This document shows, one piece after another, positions 1 through 6,702 of a stretch of DNA of 10,467 nucleotides. Where the stretch lies: the NCBI GenBank assembly GCA_964431545.1, contig CAYSLC010000191.1, positions 1 to 10,467 on the forward strand. Direction: 5' to 3'. The notes under the pieces are model-generated. The model was not told the DNA's origin. It did no database searches and saw only the letters and a list, made by a program, of their open reading frames with translations. Each line of letters starts with the position of its first letter. Positions within the stretch are counted from its first letter, which is position 1. The translations under genes were made by a program, and so were the position numbers. This DNA is from CAYSLC01 sp964431545 (GTDB taxonomy: Bacteria; Desulfobacterota; Desulfobacteria; Desulfobacterales; JAABSP01).

Positions 1-180
1 GAGACGGTACAACCCGGGATTGAATTTCGCGGTGGCGTCCAAAAAGCCGCCCGCCTCCACATGAACACCGTGGCCGACGCTACCCGGCGCGCCGAAGCCG
101 AAGCCCCGCCGCCGGAGCTTCGCCCCGGTCCGGCATGTTCACCCCCTTGGGGCAACGCTTCCATGGAGCCGTCCTCATGA
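1..180 (+). CDS. Possible 3' end of an upstream gene (partial, uncertain)
   Basis: The frame starting at base 1 is open from the window edge to a TGA at 178-180. That stop overlaps the ATG of the glycosyltransferase gene in an ATGA arrangement, as is common inside operons. The predicted tail is rich in Pro, Ala and Arg and matches no family I recognise. A competing reading is frame 2, open from base 2 to a TGA at 62-64. It has a slightly higher share of G/C third positions over the first 60 bases and would leave 65-176 as a spacer. The sequence here cannot decide between them, and neither tail shows a domain. It is also possible that no gene ends here. Confidence 0.25.
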   Translation, partial: ETVQPGIEFRGGVQKAARLHMNTVADATRRAEAEAPPPELRPGPACSPPWGNASMEPSS

Positions 181-1652
181 CCATTTCCGATCCCCCCCCC
201 GATCCCCGGGATCGCGAGTCCCTCGGGACCATCGCGGCCTTCTTCGACCGCGTGGACAAAGACGAAGACCTGCTCTCCGCCCCGCCGGCGGAGCTTATGG
301 ACCTGCGCGGGGAGGTGCTCGACGCCCTCCACCACCTGCTGGTCCGGGGGAGGCCTTTTCTGCGGGAGACCCGTGGGCTCTCCTGGCCCCTGGATGAATT
401 CCGGCGCCTCGCCCCCGGGTTCCGGGACCGGGCGGCCCCGGGAAATTCTCCCGGCCCCCGGGACCAGGCCCTCCGGTTCCTGGCGTGCCTCCCCTTCCCG
501 GACCAGTGGACCTGGCTCAAACAGGCCGAAAGGGAACTGGCCGGCGACCCGGAGATGGCCGCGCTGCTGGAAAAAGAGGAGCGGAAGATCCGCCGGAAGA
601 TCGAGAAGAAGCAGCAGAAGCGGTTCAAGCTCCGCCACTTCCTCCAGGTGCTCAAGGCCCCCCGCCTTCCCGAGGAGAAGGGGGTGCTCCGGATCTTCTC
701 CCTCTACTACATGTTCACCGACCCCGGTCTGCTCGACGAGATCGGCCGGGAATACGTGGTCTACGTGGAGCCCTCCATGGGGATGCTCTTCCGCCACACC
801 TGGCTGCGGGCCTTTTCGACCCTTCCGGATCCGTGCCTCTTCGGCGTCGCCGGGGTGGAGGACGCCGCCTTTCTCGGCTCCCAGGACGGGATCCGGACGA
901 CGCCCCTGGCCCACGGGGACTACCTGGACGAGGACGAAGGGGGGCCCGCCGACGTCCCGAAATCGATCGACCTGGTCTTCAACGGCACCTTCGACGACAT
1001 GGAACGGAAGCGCCACCACCTGCTGCTGTCGCTGATGCGCCGCCCGCCGCTGGAGGGGACCACCGCCCTGGTGCTGGGCCGGGGGGAGCCGGGGAACGTG
1101 GAACGGTTCGCCGCCGACGTCCGGGCCGCCGGCCTGGCCGACCGGGTAACCGTGAAGGCGAATTTGAAGCGAAGCGAGGTCTACGGGATCCTCCCCCAAT
1201 GCCGCCTGGGGGTCCACCTCTCCCTCAACGAGAACGTCTGCCGGGCCATCTACGAGTTCCACCGGGCCGACATCCCCTGCATCGCCTCGGACGCCATGGC
1301 CGGGATGAACCCCGCCATCTTCACCCCGGAGACGGGCCTCCTGGTCCGGGACCCGGATCTGGCCGATGCCATCGCCGAAGCGCTGGCGGACCCCGGCCGC
1401 TTCAGCCCCCGCCGGTGGTTCCTGGCCCACTCCGGGAGCCGCCGCTCCAGCCGGAAGCTCAACGGAATTCTCAAGGGGTTGTTCCTCGATCTGGGGTATG
1501 CCTGGGAGACGGACATCGTCGACCTGGGCAGCAGCGGGGCGAGCCGGTATGTGGACCCGGGCGATTACGAACGGTTCCACCCCCAGTTCACGGCATTGGC
1601 GAAGATCTTCGCCGGGCGCCCCCACCTTCCGGTCAGCCCGACGGTGGACTGA
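177..1652 (+). CDS. GT-B fold glycosyltransferase, GT4-like (group 1)
   Basis: Predicted 491-residue cytoplasmic protein, probably transferring a sugar from an activated donor to a glycan or protein acceptor; donor and acceptor cannot be told. The C-terminal half (about 264-410) looks like the donor-binding Rossmann domain of GT4 enzymes. It has a strand of the form DLVFNGTF, a segment VLGRGEPGN, and an exact E-x7-E motif (E352 to E360) followed by a conserved-looking DIPCIASDAMAG stretch. The N-terminal 260 residues are less typical and contain a highly charged Lys/Glu/Arg helix near 131-155. No signal peptide or membrane segment is seen. I chose the ATG at 177 over the one at 135 because GGAG at 165-168 lies 8 bases upstream and ATGA overlaps a possible upstream stop; the ATG at 135 has only a GGAG 17 bases away. 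Its 3' end overlaps the convergent STAS gene by 20 bases. The family call is fairly secure; the pathway is unknown. Confidence 0.8.
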   Translation: MTISDPPPDPRDRESLGTIAAFFDRVDKDEDLLSAPPAELMDLRGEVLDALHHLLVRGRPFLRETRGLSWPLDEFRRLAPGFRDRAAPGNSPGPRDQALRFLACLPFPDQWTWLKQAERELAGDPEMAALLEKEERKIRRKIEKKQQKRFKLRHFLQVLKAPRLPEEKGVLRIFSLYYMFTDPGLLDEIGREYVVYVEPSMGMLFRHTWLRAFSTLPDPCLFGVAGVEDAAFLGSQDGIRTTPLAHGDYLDEDEGGPADVPKSIDLVFNGTFDDMERKRHHLLLSLMRRPPLEGTTALVLGRGEPGNVERFAADVRAAGLADRVTVKANLKRSEVYGILPQCRLGVHLSLNENVCRAIYEFHRADIPCIASDAMAGMNPAIFTPETGLLVRDPDLADAIAEALADPGRFSPRRWFLAHSGSRRSSRKLNGILKGLFLDLGYAWETDIVDLGSSGASRYVDPGDYERFHPQFTALAKIFAGRPHLPVSPTVD

Positions 1653-1995
1653 CCGGCGCCTTTTCCACCGCCGACAGGGCCGCCTCCCTCCCCTCGACGA
1701 TGGGGATGAAGGTGTCGAACCCGGCGATCTCGAAGACCTCCCGGATATAGTCGGCCGCCGAGTGGAGGACGATCTTCCCCTCCGCCGCCTTGAGCCGCTT
1801 GGCCGCCTTGAGAAAGATCCGGAGCCCGGCGCTGGAGATGTATTCCAGATCCGCCCCGTCGACGAAGATATGGGTGGCGCCGTCCGTCATGGCCGCGGAG
1901 ACCCGCTCATCCAGTTGGTCCGAGGTCCGGGAATCGAGGCGGCCGGCCGGTTTGAACTCCCACAGACCGTTTTCGTGCTGTTCGGTGATCTCCAT
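1633..1995 (-). CDS. STAS-domain anti-sigma factor antagonist (SpoIIAA/RsbV-like)
   Basis: Predicted 120-residue single-domain STAS protein. In partner switching, such proteins bind the HATPase-type kinase when unphosphorylated and are released when phosphorylated on a conserved serine. The sequence has the family hallmark DLEYISSAGLR at 49-59; S54, the first serine of the SSAG motif, aligns with the phospho-serine of SpoIIAA, with S55 the alternative. The rest fits the STAS alpha/beta fold, including an early GRLDS turn and a C-terminal amphipathic helix ending in a Pro/Ser tail. The reading frame extends upstream to 2079, but the ATG at 1995 is preferred: it gives the usual STAS length, has a purine-rich GAGGGGGGAAG just upstream, and avoids overlap with the kinase gene, which ends 14 bases away. 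It is the last gene of the minus-strand cluster. Its natural partner is the adjacent HATPase. Confidence 0.9.
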   Translation of the reverse strand: MEITEQHENGLWEFKPAGRLDSRTSDQLDERVSAAMTDGATHIFVDGADLEYISSAGLRIFLKAAKRLKAAEGKIVLHSAADYIREVFEIAGFDTFIPIVEGREAALSAVEKAPVSPPSG

Positions 1996-2009
1996 TTTCA
2001 CTTCCCCCC

Positions 2010-2426
2010 TCAGAGGCATTTGGTCATGGTAACGATGTTCTTTCCCCCCCTGCGCTCGTACCGGATATCGGTCATGCACCGCTTGACCAGCATCACGCCG
2101 AGCCCTCCGTTCGTCCGGTCCGCCAGGGGCTGTCGGGGGTCCGGGTTTTCGGCCTCCACGGGATTGAAGGGCACCCCGTCGTCGGCCATCCGGACCGTCA
2201 GGAGGCCGTCCTCGTGGTCGACCGTCACCGCCACCTCGTGGGGGGATTCGTCGGCGTACCCGTGGGAGACGACGTTGGTGAACAGCTCGTCCAGGGCCAG
2301 GTTGAGCTTGAAGGCCTTCTCCCGGGACAGACCGATGGACCCGGCGAACCGGGCCAGATGATCGTGGAGCCGGGTCAGCTCGGAGAGGTCGCTGTTGAGT
2401 GTGAACGCGATGCGCTGTTTTTGCAA
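2010..2426 (-). CDS. Anti-sigma-type serine/threonine kinase, HATPase domain (RsbW/SpoIIAB-like)
   Basis: Predicted 138-residue GHKL ATPase. Relatives phosphorylate an STAS antagonist and sequester a partner, often a sigma factor. The N box is clear (LALDELFTNVVSHGY, with E47 and N51), the G1 box is ADDGVPFNP around D83-G84, and the G2 box is GGLGVMLVKR at 107-116. The domain is complete, with no extra sensor region. The start is a TTG at 2424-2426; it has AAGGGGGAA about six bases upstream, no ATG lies nearby in frame, and the protein begins just before the first expected strand. The gene lies 45 bases after the cNMP-fold gene and 14 bases before the STAS gene, so co-transcription with both is likely. 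No sigma factor is encoded in the window, so the held partner could be encoded elsewhere or may not be a sigma factor. Confidence 0.9.
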   Translation of the reverse strand: MQKQRIAFTLNSDLSELTRLHDHLARFAGSIGLSREKAFKLNLALDELFTNVVSHGYADESPHEVAVTVDHEDGLLTVRMADDGVPFNPVEAENPDPRQPLADRTNGGLGVMLVKRCMTDIRYERRGGKNIVTMTKCL

Positions 2427-2471
2427 CGTCGATTCCCCCTTGTTTCCGCTTTTCGCCCGGTTGAAATCAGA

Positions 2472-3008
2472 TCAGATCAGGCTGACCCCCACCTTCTCCT
2501 TGTAGTGGTCACATTTCACGGCGCAGTCGAGGATGAACTGCTCCTCCCAGGCCCGGATCCGCTCCACGGCGATGCGCATCACCTTGGGCATCAGCTCCGG
2601 AAACTGCTCGATGGCCCGGGTGAACCGCTCCCGGGTCAGGACCATGCAGGCAAGATCGTCCTTGGCCCTGGCCGAGAAGATCCGGCGCATGCTCCCCATG
2701 AGGGAGAGGCCGCCGATGAAATCCCCCTCCCGGTACTCCCGGATGACCACCGCCTTGCCGTCGGCTCCGGCCCCCTCCCGATCGATCGCCACGGCCCCGG
2801 AGAGGATGTAGAAGGCCCGGCCGTCGTCATCCCCCTGGTGGAAGAGGTACTCCCCGGCTTTATAGCGCTCCCGGGCGCAGAGGTAGGCCACCACCTTCTG
2901 GGTGTCGATGGGGAGCACCGAGAAGAAGTCGATCTGGCGCAGCAGGCCGAGGTTCTCCTGGAATCCGCAGGGCCGTTTCCCCTCATCTCTTTCCGCCGTC
3001 GAGTTCAT
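2472..3008 (-). CDS. Stand-alone cyclic-nucleotide-binding-fold protein
   Basis: Predicted 178-residue protein with one cNMP-binding beta-barrel (about 22-140) followed by helices, and no helix-turn-helix, so it is probably not a Crp-type DNA-binding regulator. Family features are the AGEYLFHQGD strand-turn at 51-60, FYILSGAVAI at 67-76 and a phosphate-binding-cassette region at 95-115. The cassette is off consensus: the usual Gly-Glu pair after Phe is Gly-Gly here (G99-G100), although arginines R108-R109 remain. Cyclic-nucleotide binding is therefore doubtful and it may act as a protein-interaction module. The ATG at 3008 has AAAGGAG seven bases upstream. The gene overlaps the 3' end of the exporter gene by 26 bases, which points to translational coupling and perhaps physical partnership. 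The C-terminal helical part has two cysteines (C162, C166) and no other recognised motif. Confidence 0.85.
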   Translation of the reverse strand: MNSTAERDEGKRPCGFQENLGLLRQIDFFSVLPIDTQKVVAYLCARERYKAGEYLFHQGDDDGRAFYILSGAVAIDREGAGADGKAVVIREYREGDFIGGLSLMGSMRRIFSARAKDDLACMVLTRERFTRAIEQFPELMPKVMRIAVERIRAWEEQFILDCAVKCDHYKEKVGVSLI

Positions 3009-5118
3009 AGAGCACTCCTTTTTTCTCCATCAGTTCCCGGTAGGGGCCGATCTCCACGAGCTTGCCCGCCTTCATCACGGCCACCTTGTCGTAGTTCTTG
3101 ATGATGTCGAGCCGGTGGACCACCGAGATCACGGTGGCCGTCCCCTTCCACCGCGTCTCCAACAGATCCTGGATCCGGGCCTGGGAGGCGTTGTCCAGCC
3201 CCGACGTCGCCTCGTCCATGAGGAGGATCCGGGGCTTTTTCAGCAGGGTCCGGGCCACGGCCAGCTTCTGCCGCTGACCGCCCGAGAGCTTCTCCCCCTT
3301 GTTGCCCACCGGATATTCCATGCCGATGCCCAGGACCGCCTCCAGGAGGTCCTCCTCGATGAGCAGGCGGACGATGCTCTGGCTCACCTTCTCCTTGGCC
3401 CGTTCGCCGGTCGACTTCATCTTGCCGAACAGGATGTTGTTGAGGAGCGACTCGGAATCGATGTACTGGTCCAGATCATAGAAGGAGACCGCCCCCGGCT
3501 CTTCGGCGGCGATCCGGTCCCGGAAGAGCGCCCTCCCTTCCAAGATAAGGGTCTCGAGCATGTCGGGCAAGGAGACGATGTGGTGGATCCCCGGCGTGAA
3601 CCGCAGGGCCGGCCGCAGAAGGTCCTCCTGCTCCCTGGGGGAGAGTTCATGGAGCCGCCGCCGCTTNNNNNNNNNNNNNNNNNNNNNNNNNNNNNNNNNN
3701 NNNNNNNNNNNNNNNNNNNNNNNNNNNNNNNNNNNNNNNNNNNNNNNNNNNNNNNNNNNNNNNNNNCCATGGCCGGGATCGCCGCCGTCCGAGGTGGCGT
3801 AGGCGTAGAGCAGGTTCTCCCGCAGGGACCCGTCGAAGATGAAGGGGGTCTGGGAGATCAGCCCCATGTTCCGGACCACGTCGGCCTTGGTCAGCTCGCC
3901 CACCTCCTTGTCGTCCAGGAGGATCTGTCCGCCGGTGTACCGGTGGATCTGTCCGATGCAGTGGACCAGGGTGCTCTTGCCGGAGCCGGAGAACCCCACC
4001 AGGGCGAGATGCTCCCCCGGGGAGAGGGAGAAGCTGATGTCGTCCAGCAGCCGGATCCCGTCCTCGGTGAGGAAGGTCAGGTTCTTCACCTCCACGGCGC
4101 CGGACAGGGCGTACGGCTCCCGGCCGCTGGGCAGAAGGGCGTGATCCGGGGCCCCGTCGAAGAACTCCATGGTCCGCCGGTACTTGACCACGGCGTCCTG
4201 GTAGGTCTGGTAGTATTCGATCAGCTCCTTCCACGGGTCGTAGAGCTTTTCCTGGGCCGAGAGAAACGCCACCAGGGCCCCCAGCTCCAGCCGCCCGTGG
4301 ATCACCAGGTATCCCCCCAGCAGGAAGATGAAGAACGGCCCCATGTTGTTGAAAAAGTTGTTGGTGACCTTGACCCCGTACCGGTAGAGGTTCCAGACAA
4401 TCCGGGTCCGCTTCAGCCGGTCGACGATGCGATCGTATTTCTCCCCCTCGGTGCGGTAGGTGCCGTTGCCGTGGATCTCGTGGATCCCCGTGACCGACTC
4501 GCCGATCTTGTTGGAGAGGGTCCGGGTGATGTCCACCCGCTCCTTGTTGGCCCGGTTGACCCGTTTCTGGACCATGGGAATGAAGATCACCAAAAGGGGG
4601 TAGAGGGAGACCGAGACCACGGCCAGAAGCGGGTTGAGCCAGAGGAGGTACCCGGCGAAGGCGAGCAGGGTCAGGATGTTGATGAGGGGCACGGCGATGG
4701 CCACCCCGGCGAAATCCCCGGCGGTGGCCAGCTCCGTCACCAGGGAGGAGACCACCATTCCGGGCTGGGACCGCCGGAAGAAGCCCATGGGCAGCGTGAG
4801 GATGTGGTGGAAGAGGTCCTTGCGCATCCGGGCCAGGACCCGCTGTCCGATGAGGGTCTGGATGGCGTTGATGATGAACTTGAGGCCGGAGGCGGTGATC
4901 ACCGCCGCCAGGTAGATGCCGCTGTAGAGGGCCAGAAGCTCGATCTGTCCCAGCTTGATCGCCTCGTTGACGATCCGTTTTTGCATCTCCAGGGGGAGCA
5001 CCCTGGCGAAGACGGTCACCGCGATGATCAGGATGAGGATGACCTGGAGCTTGACGTTGCCCGACCAGACCCAGGAGGAGAGGGGCCTCTCCACCACCGG
5101 GCGCTTCCGTTTTTCCAT
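2983..5118 (-). CDS. ABC exporter half-transporter (fused membrane and ATPase domains) with enlarged ATPase domain
   Basis: Type I exporter: a six-helix membrane domain (about 20-310) fused to an ATPase (about 340-711). It should dimerise in the inner membrane and move a substrate outward; the substrate is unknown. Visible ATPase motifs are Walker A GFSGSGKS at 375-382, Q-loop Q423, signature LSGGQ at 611-615, Walker B ILLMDE at 631-636, the SGLD D-loop and switch H668. The distance from Q-loop to signature is about 188 residues, against about 57 in MsbA-type exporters, so roughly 130 residues are inserted. The insertion contains a second SLxxN(L/I)L motif at 555-563 resembling SLRENLL at 431-437. 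The 100-N gap covers about residues 451-484, so the true length is uncertain, but both flanks read in one frame. The ATG at 5118 has AAGGAA seven bases upstream. There is no C39 peptidase domain. It overlaps the cNMP-fold gene. Confidence 0.88.
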   Translation of the reverse strand: MEKRKRPVVERPLSSWVWSGNVKLQVILILIIAVTVFARVLPLEMQKRIVNEAIKLGQIELLALYSGIYLAAVITASGLKFIINAIQTLIGQRVLARMRKDLFHHILTLPMGFFRRSQPGMVVSSLVTELATAGDFAGVAIAVPLINILTLLAFAGYLLWLNPLLAVVSVSLYPLLVIFIPMVQKRVNRANKERVDITRTLSNKIGESVTGIHEIHGNGTYRTEGEKYDRIVDRLKRTRIVWNLYRYGVKVTNNFFNNMGPFFIFLLGGYLVIHGRLELGALVAFLSAQEKLYDPWKELIEYYQTYQDAVVKYRRTMEFFDGAPDHALLPSGREPYALSGAVEVKNLTFLTEDGIRLLDDISFSLSPGEHLALVGFSGSGKSTLVHCIGQIHRYTGGQILLDDKEVGELTKADVVRNMGLISQTPFIFDGSLRENLLYAYATSDGGDPGHXXXXXXXXXXXXXXXXXXXXXXXXXXXXXXXXXXKRRRLHELSPREQEDLLRPALRFTPGIHHIVSLPDMLETLILEGRALFRDRIAAEEPGAVSFYDLDQYIDSESLLNNILFGKMKSTGERAKEKVSQSIVRLLIEEDLLEAVLGIGMEYPVGNKGEKLSGGQRQKLAVARTLLKKPRILLMDEATSGLDNASQARIQDLLETRWKGTATVISVVHRLDIIKNYDKVAVMKAGKLVEIGPYRELMEKKGVLYELDGGKR
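3667..3766. other. Assembly gap of 100 N
   Basis: Exactly 100 undetermined bases, the size conventionally used for a scaffold gap of unknown length. It falls inside the exporter gene, in the inserted segment between the Q-loop and the ABC signature. The flanks happen to stay in the same minus-strand frame, which is compatible with a true length near 100 or any length equal to 100 plus a multiple of three. The actual missing sequence cannot be inferred. Confidence 0.98.
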
Positions 5119-5169
5119 GTGCGTTCCTTCGACCGACGGGGGGGTGACGGAAATAGAGCCGATGACACG

Positions 5170-5191
5170 AAAAAAAGGTACTACAGATACC
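5170..5191 (-). terminator. Weak hairpin plus T7 in the phosphatase-exporter spacer
   Basis: Read on the minus strand, a short stem GGTAT/GTACC (four Watson-Crick pairs and one T-G pair, five-base loop) is followed directly by seven T. It lies about 45 bases after the phosphatase stop and is a weak candidate intrinsic terminator or attenuator. The stem is short, so readthrough into the exporter gene is likely. The same 117-base spacer also has a TTGTCA at 5203-5198 with TACCTT 17 bases later, a possible weak promoter for the exporter gene that overlaps the hairpin. The rest of the spacer shows nothing else. Confidence 0.35.
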
Positions 5192-5235
5192 GGATGTTGA
5201 CAAGGCCGGGAAAGAGATGGAAGACCCGCCCCCCT

Positions 5236-6678
5236 TCAGGGCAGGCGGATCACCACCAGGGTGACGTCGTCCTCCCGGGGCGTCCCGTCCGAAAACCGTG
5301 CGAGGTCGGACAGGACAGCGTCCCGGATCGCGGCCGCCGGTTCTTCGGCGTGGGCCCGGACGGCCTGGTGAAGCCGCTCCAGTCCGAAGTACGCCCCCTC
5401 GCCGTTCCGGCTCTCCCGGACCCCGTCGGTGGTGAGGACCACCACGGTCCCGGGGGCCCACCCCGCAAGCCGCTGCCGCTCCACCGGGGCGTCGGCCGTC
5501 ACCCCCAGGGCCATCCCCTGGCCGTGGAGTTCCGAAAAGCGATCCGCCGCCGGATCATAGAGGATCCCGGGCTCGTGCCCGGCTCGGACCCACTCCAGCG
5601 TCCGGGCCGCCGGATCGATCTCCAGGAAGAAGAGGGAGACGAACCGGCCGCTCTCCCCGCTGTCATGGGTGAGGCAATCGTTGATCGCGGCGACGAGACG
5701 CTCGGGCCCCTCGTACTCCCGGGCCCCCAGCCGGACAAAGGCCCGTGTGGTGGCCATGAAGAGGGCCGAGCCGATCCCGTGGTCGGCGGCATCCGCCACC
5801 ACCACCCCCAGCCGTCCCCCGGGGAGGTCGAGGTAGTCGTAGTAGTCCCCCCCGGTCTCGTCACAGTAGAGGCTCCGGCCGGCCACGTCGCCCCCCGGCA
5901 GATCGGGGGCCGCCTGGGGCAGGAGATTCTGCTGGATCCCCTCGGCCACCCGGAGGGCCGCCATCAGCCGGGTCCGGTGGCGGAGCCCCTGGATCATGTC
6001 GTTGGTGTGTCGGGCGATGAACCCGAACTCGTCGTTGGTGACCACCGGCAGCCGTCCGGAGAGGTCGCCGCCGCTCACCCGCTCCAGGGTCCGGATGTGG
6101 GTGTCCAGGAGCAGCCGGAGGTTCCGGGCGTAGGAGAAGATCAGATGGATGATCAGGCCGAGCAGCACCGCCATGACGAAGCCGATCTCATAGAGGACCG
6201 TCAGGCGGGCCTGGGAGGCGGAGACGGAGCCGTCGCCCCCCTCCACGATCCAGGCCAGGTCCTGGGAGAAGACCAGCGCCAGGGTGACGGAGACGAGGAT
6301 CGTGGCGGCCACCGCCATGAGGGAGAACTTCTGGGTCATGGGGTAGAGGACCCGGGAGAGGGGGAAGACCAGGCCCTTGTCGATGGCCTGCCGGATGGTC
6401 GACCGCTCCCGGGCCAGGGCCGCCTCCAGGGAGAAGAAGAAGCCGAGTGCGAGGCATCCGAAGACCAGCTTGGCCCCGCTGCTGACGGGAAACCCGTTAA
6501 AGAGCCCGTTGTAGAGGCCCGAGGCCAGTCCGGCCCCGGCCCACAGGGAGATGTCCAGATAGAACTGGCGCCGGGGCCGGTCCGGGGCCGGCCTGGCGGA
6601 GACGATCCGGCCCTCCAGGAGGACCCGGAGGCCGAAGGCCGACAGAAAGGTCACGAAGAGTATGGCCCCCAGGCGCAC
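5236..6678 (-). CDS. Membrane-bound HAMP/SpoIIE-type PP2C phosphatase (RsbU-like)
   Basis: Predicted sensor phosphatase that would dephosphorylate the STAS antagonist encoded downstream, switching the circuit on. Residues are counted from the GTG at 6678 (480 aa). Hydrophobic segments lie near 3-21, 43-62, 67-86, 118-138 and 162-183, followed by a HAMP-like linker (about 183-235) and a PP2C/SpoIIE domain (about 240-480). Metal-ligand motifs are present: TGGDYYD with D278, VADAADHG with D296, TTDG with D418, and EDD at 469-471. The usual GHG is DHG here. The GTG at 6678 has no Shine-Dalgarno. In the same frame the gene would continue up to an ATG at 6768 with AAAGGGA eight bases upstream, but a TGA at 6705-6703 interrupts it. 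The natural protein is probably 510 residues with one more membrane segment. It is the first gene of the minus-strand cluster, 117 bases before the exporter gene. Confidence 0.85.
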   Translation of the reverse strand: MRLGAILFVTFLSAFGLRVLLEGRIVSARPAPDRPRRQFYLDISLWAGAGLASGLYNGLFNGFPVSSGAKLVFGCLALGFFFSLEAALARERSTIRQAIDKGLVFPLSRVLYPMTQKFSLMAVAATILVSVTLALVFSQDLAWIVEGGDGSVSASQARLTVLYEIGFVMAVLLGLIIHLIFSYARNLRLLLDTHIRTLERVSGGDLSGRLPVVTNDEFGFIARHTNDMIQGLRHRTRLMAALRVAEGIQQNLLPQAAPDLPGGDVAGRSLYCDETGGDYYDYLDLPGGRLGVVVADAADHGIGSALFMATTRAFVRLGAREYEGPERLVAAINDCLTHDSGESGRFVSLFFLEIDPAARTLEWVRAGHEPGILYDPAADRFSELHGQGMALGVTADAPVERQRLAGWAPGTVVVLTTDGVRESRNGEGAYFGLERLHQAVRAHAEEPAAAIRDAVLSDLARFSDGTPREDDVTLVVIRLP

Positions 6679-6702
6679 GGGGGGCAGCCCGGCCAGAAAC
6701 GG

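Noticed and set aside
485..1750. Second plus-strand frame within the glycosyltransferase gene
   Set aside because: Its translation is Pro/Gly/Arg-rich without a domain, while the chosen frame carries the E-x7-E motif and a Rossmann pattern.
3661..3666. Gap-edge GCC-rich repeat as a mobile element boundary
   Set aside because: Only a few CCG units are present next to the N run; no inverted repeats, target duplications or transposase are seen.
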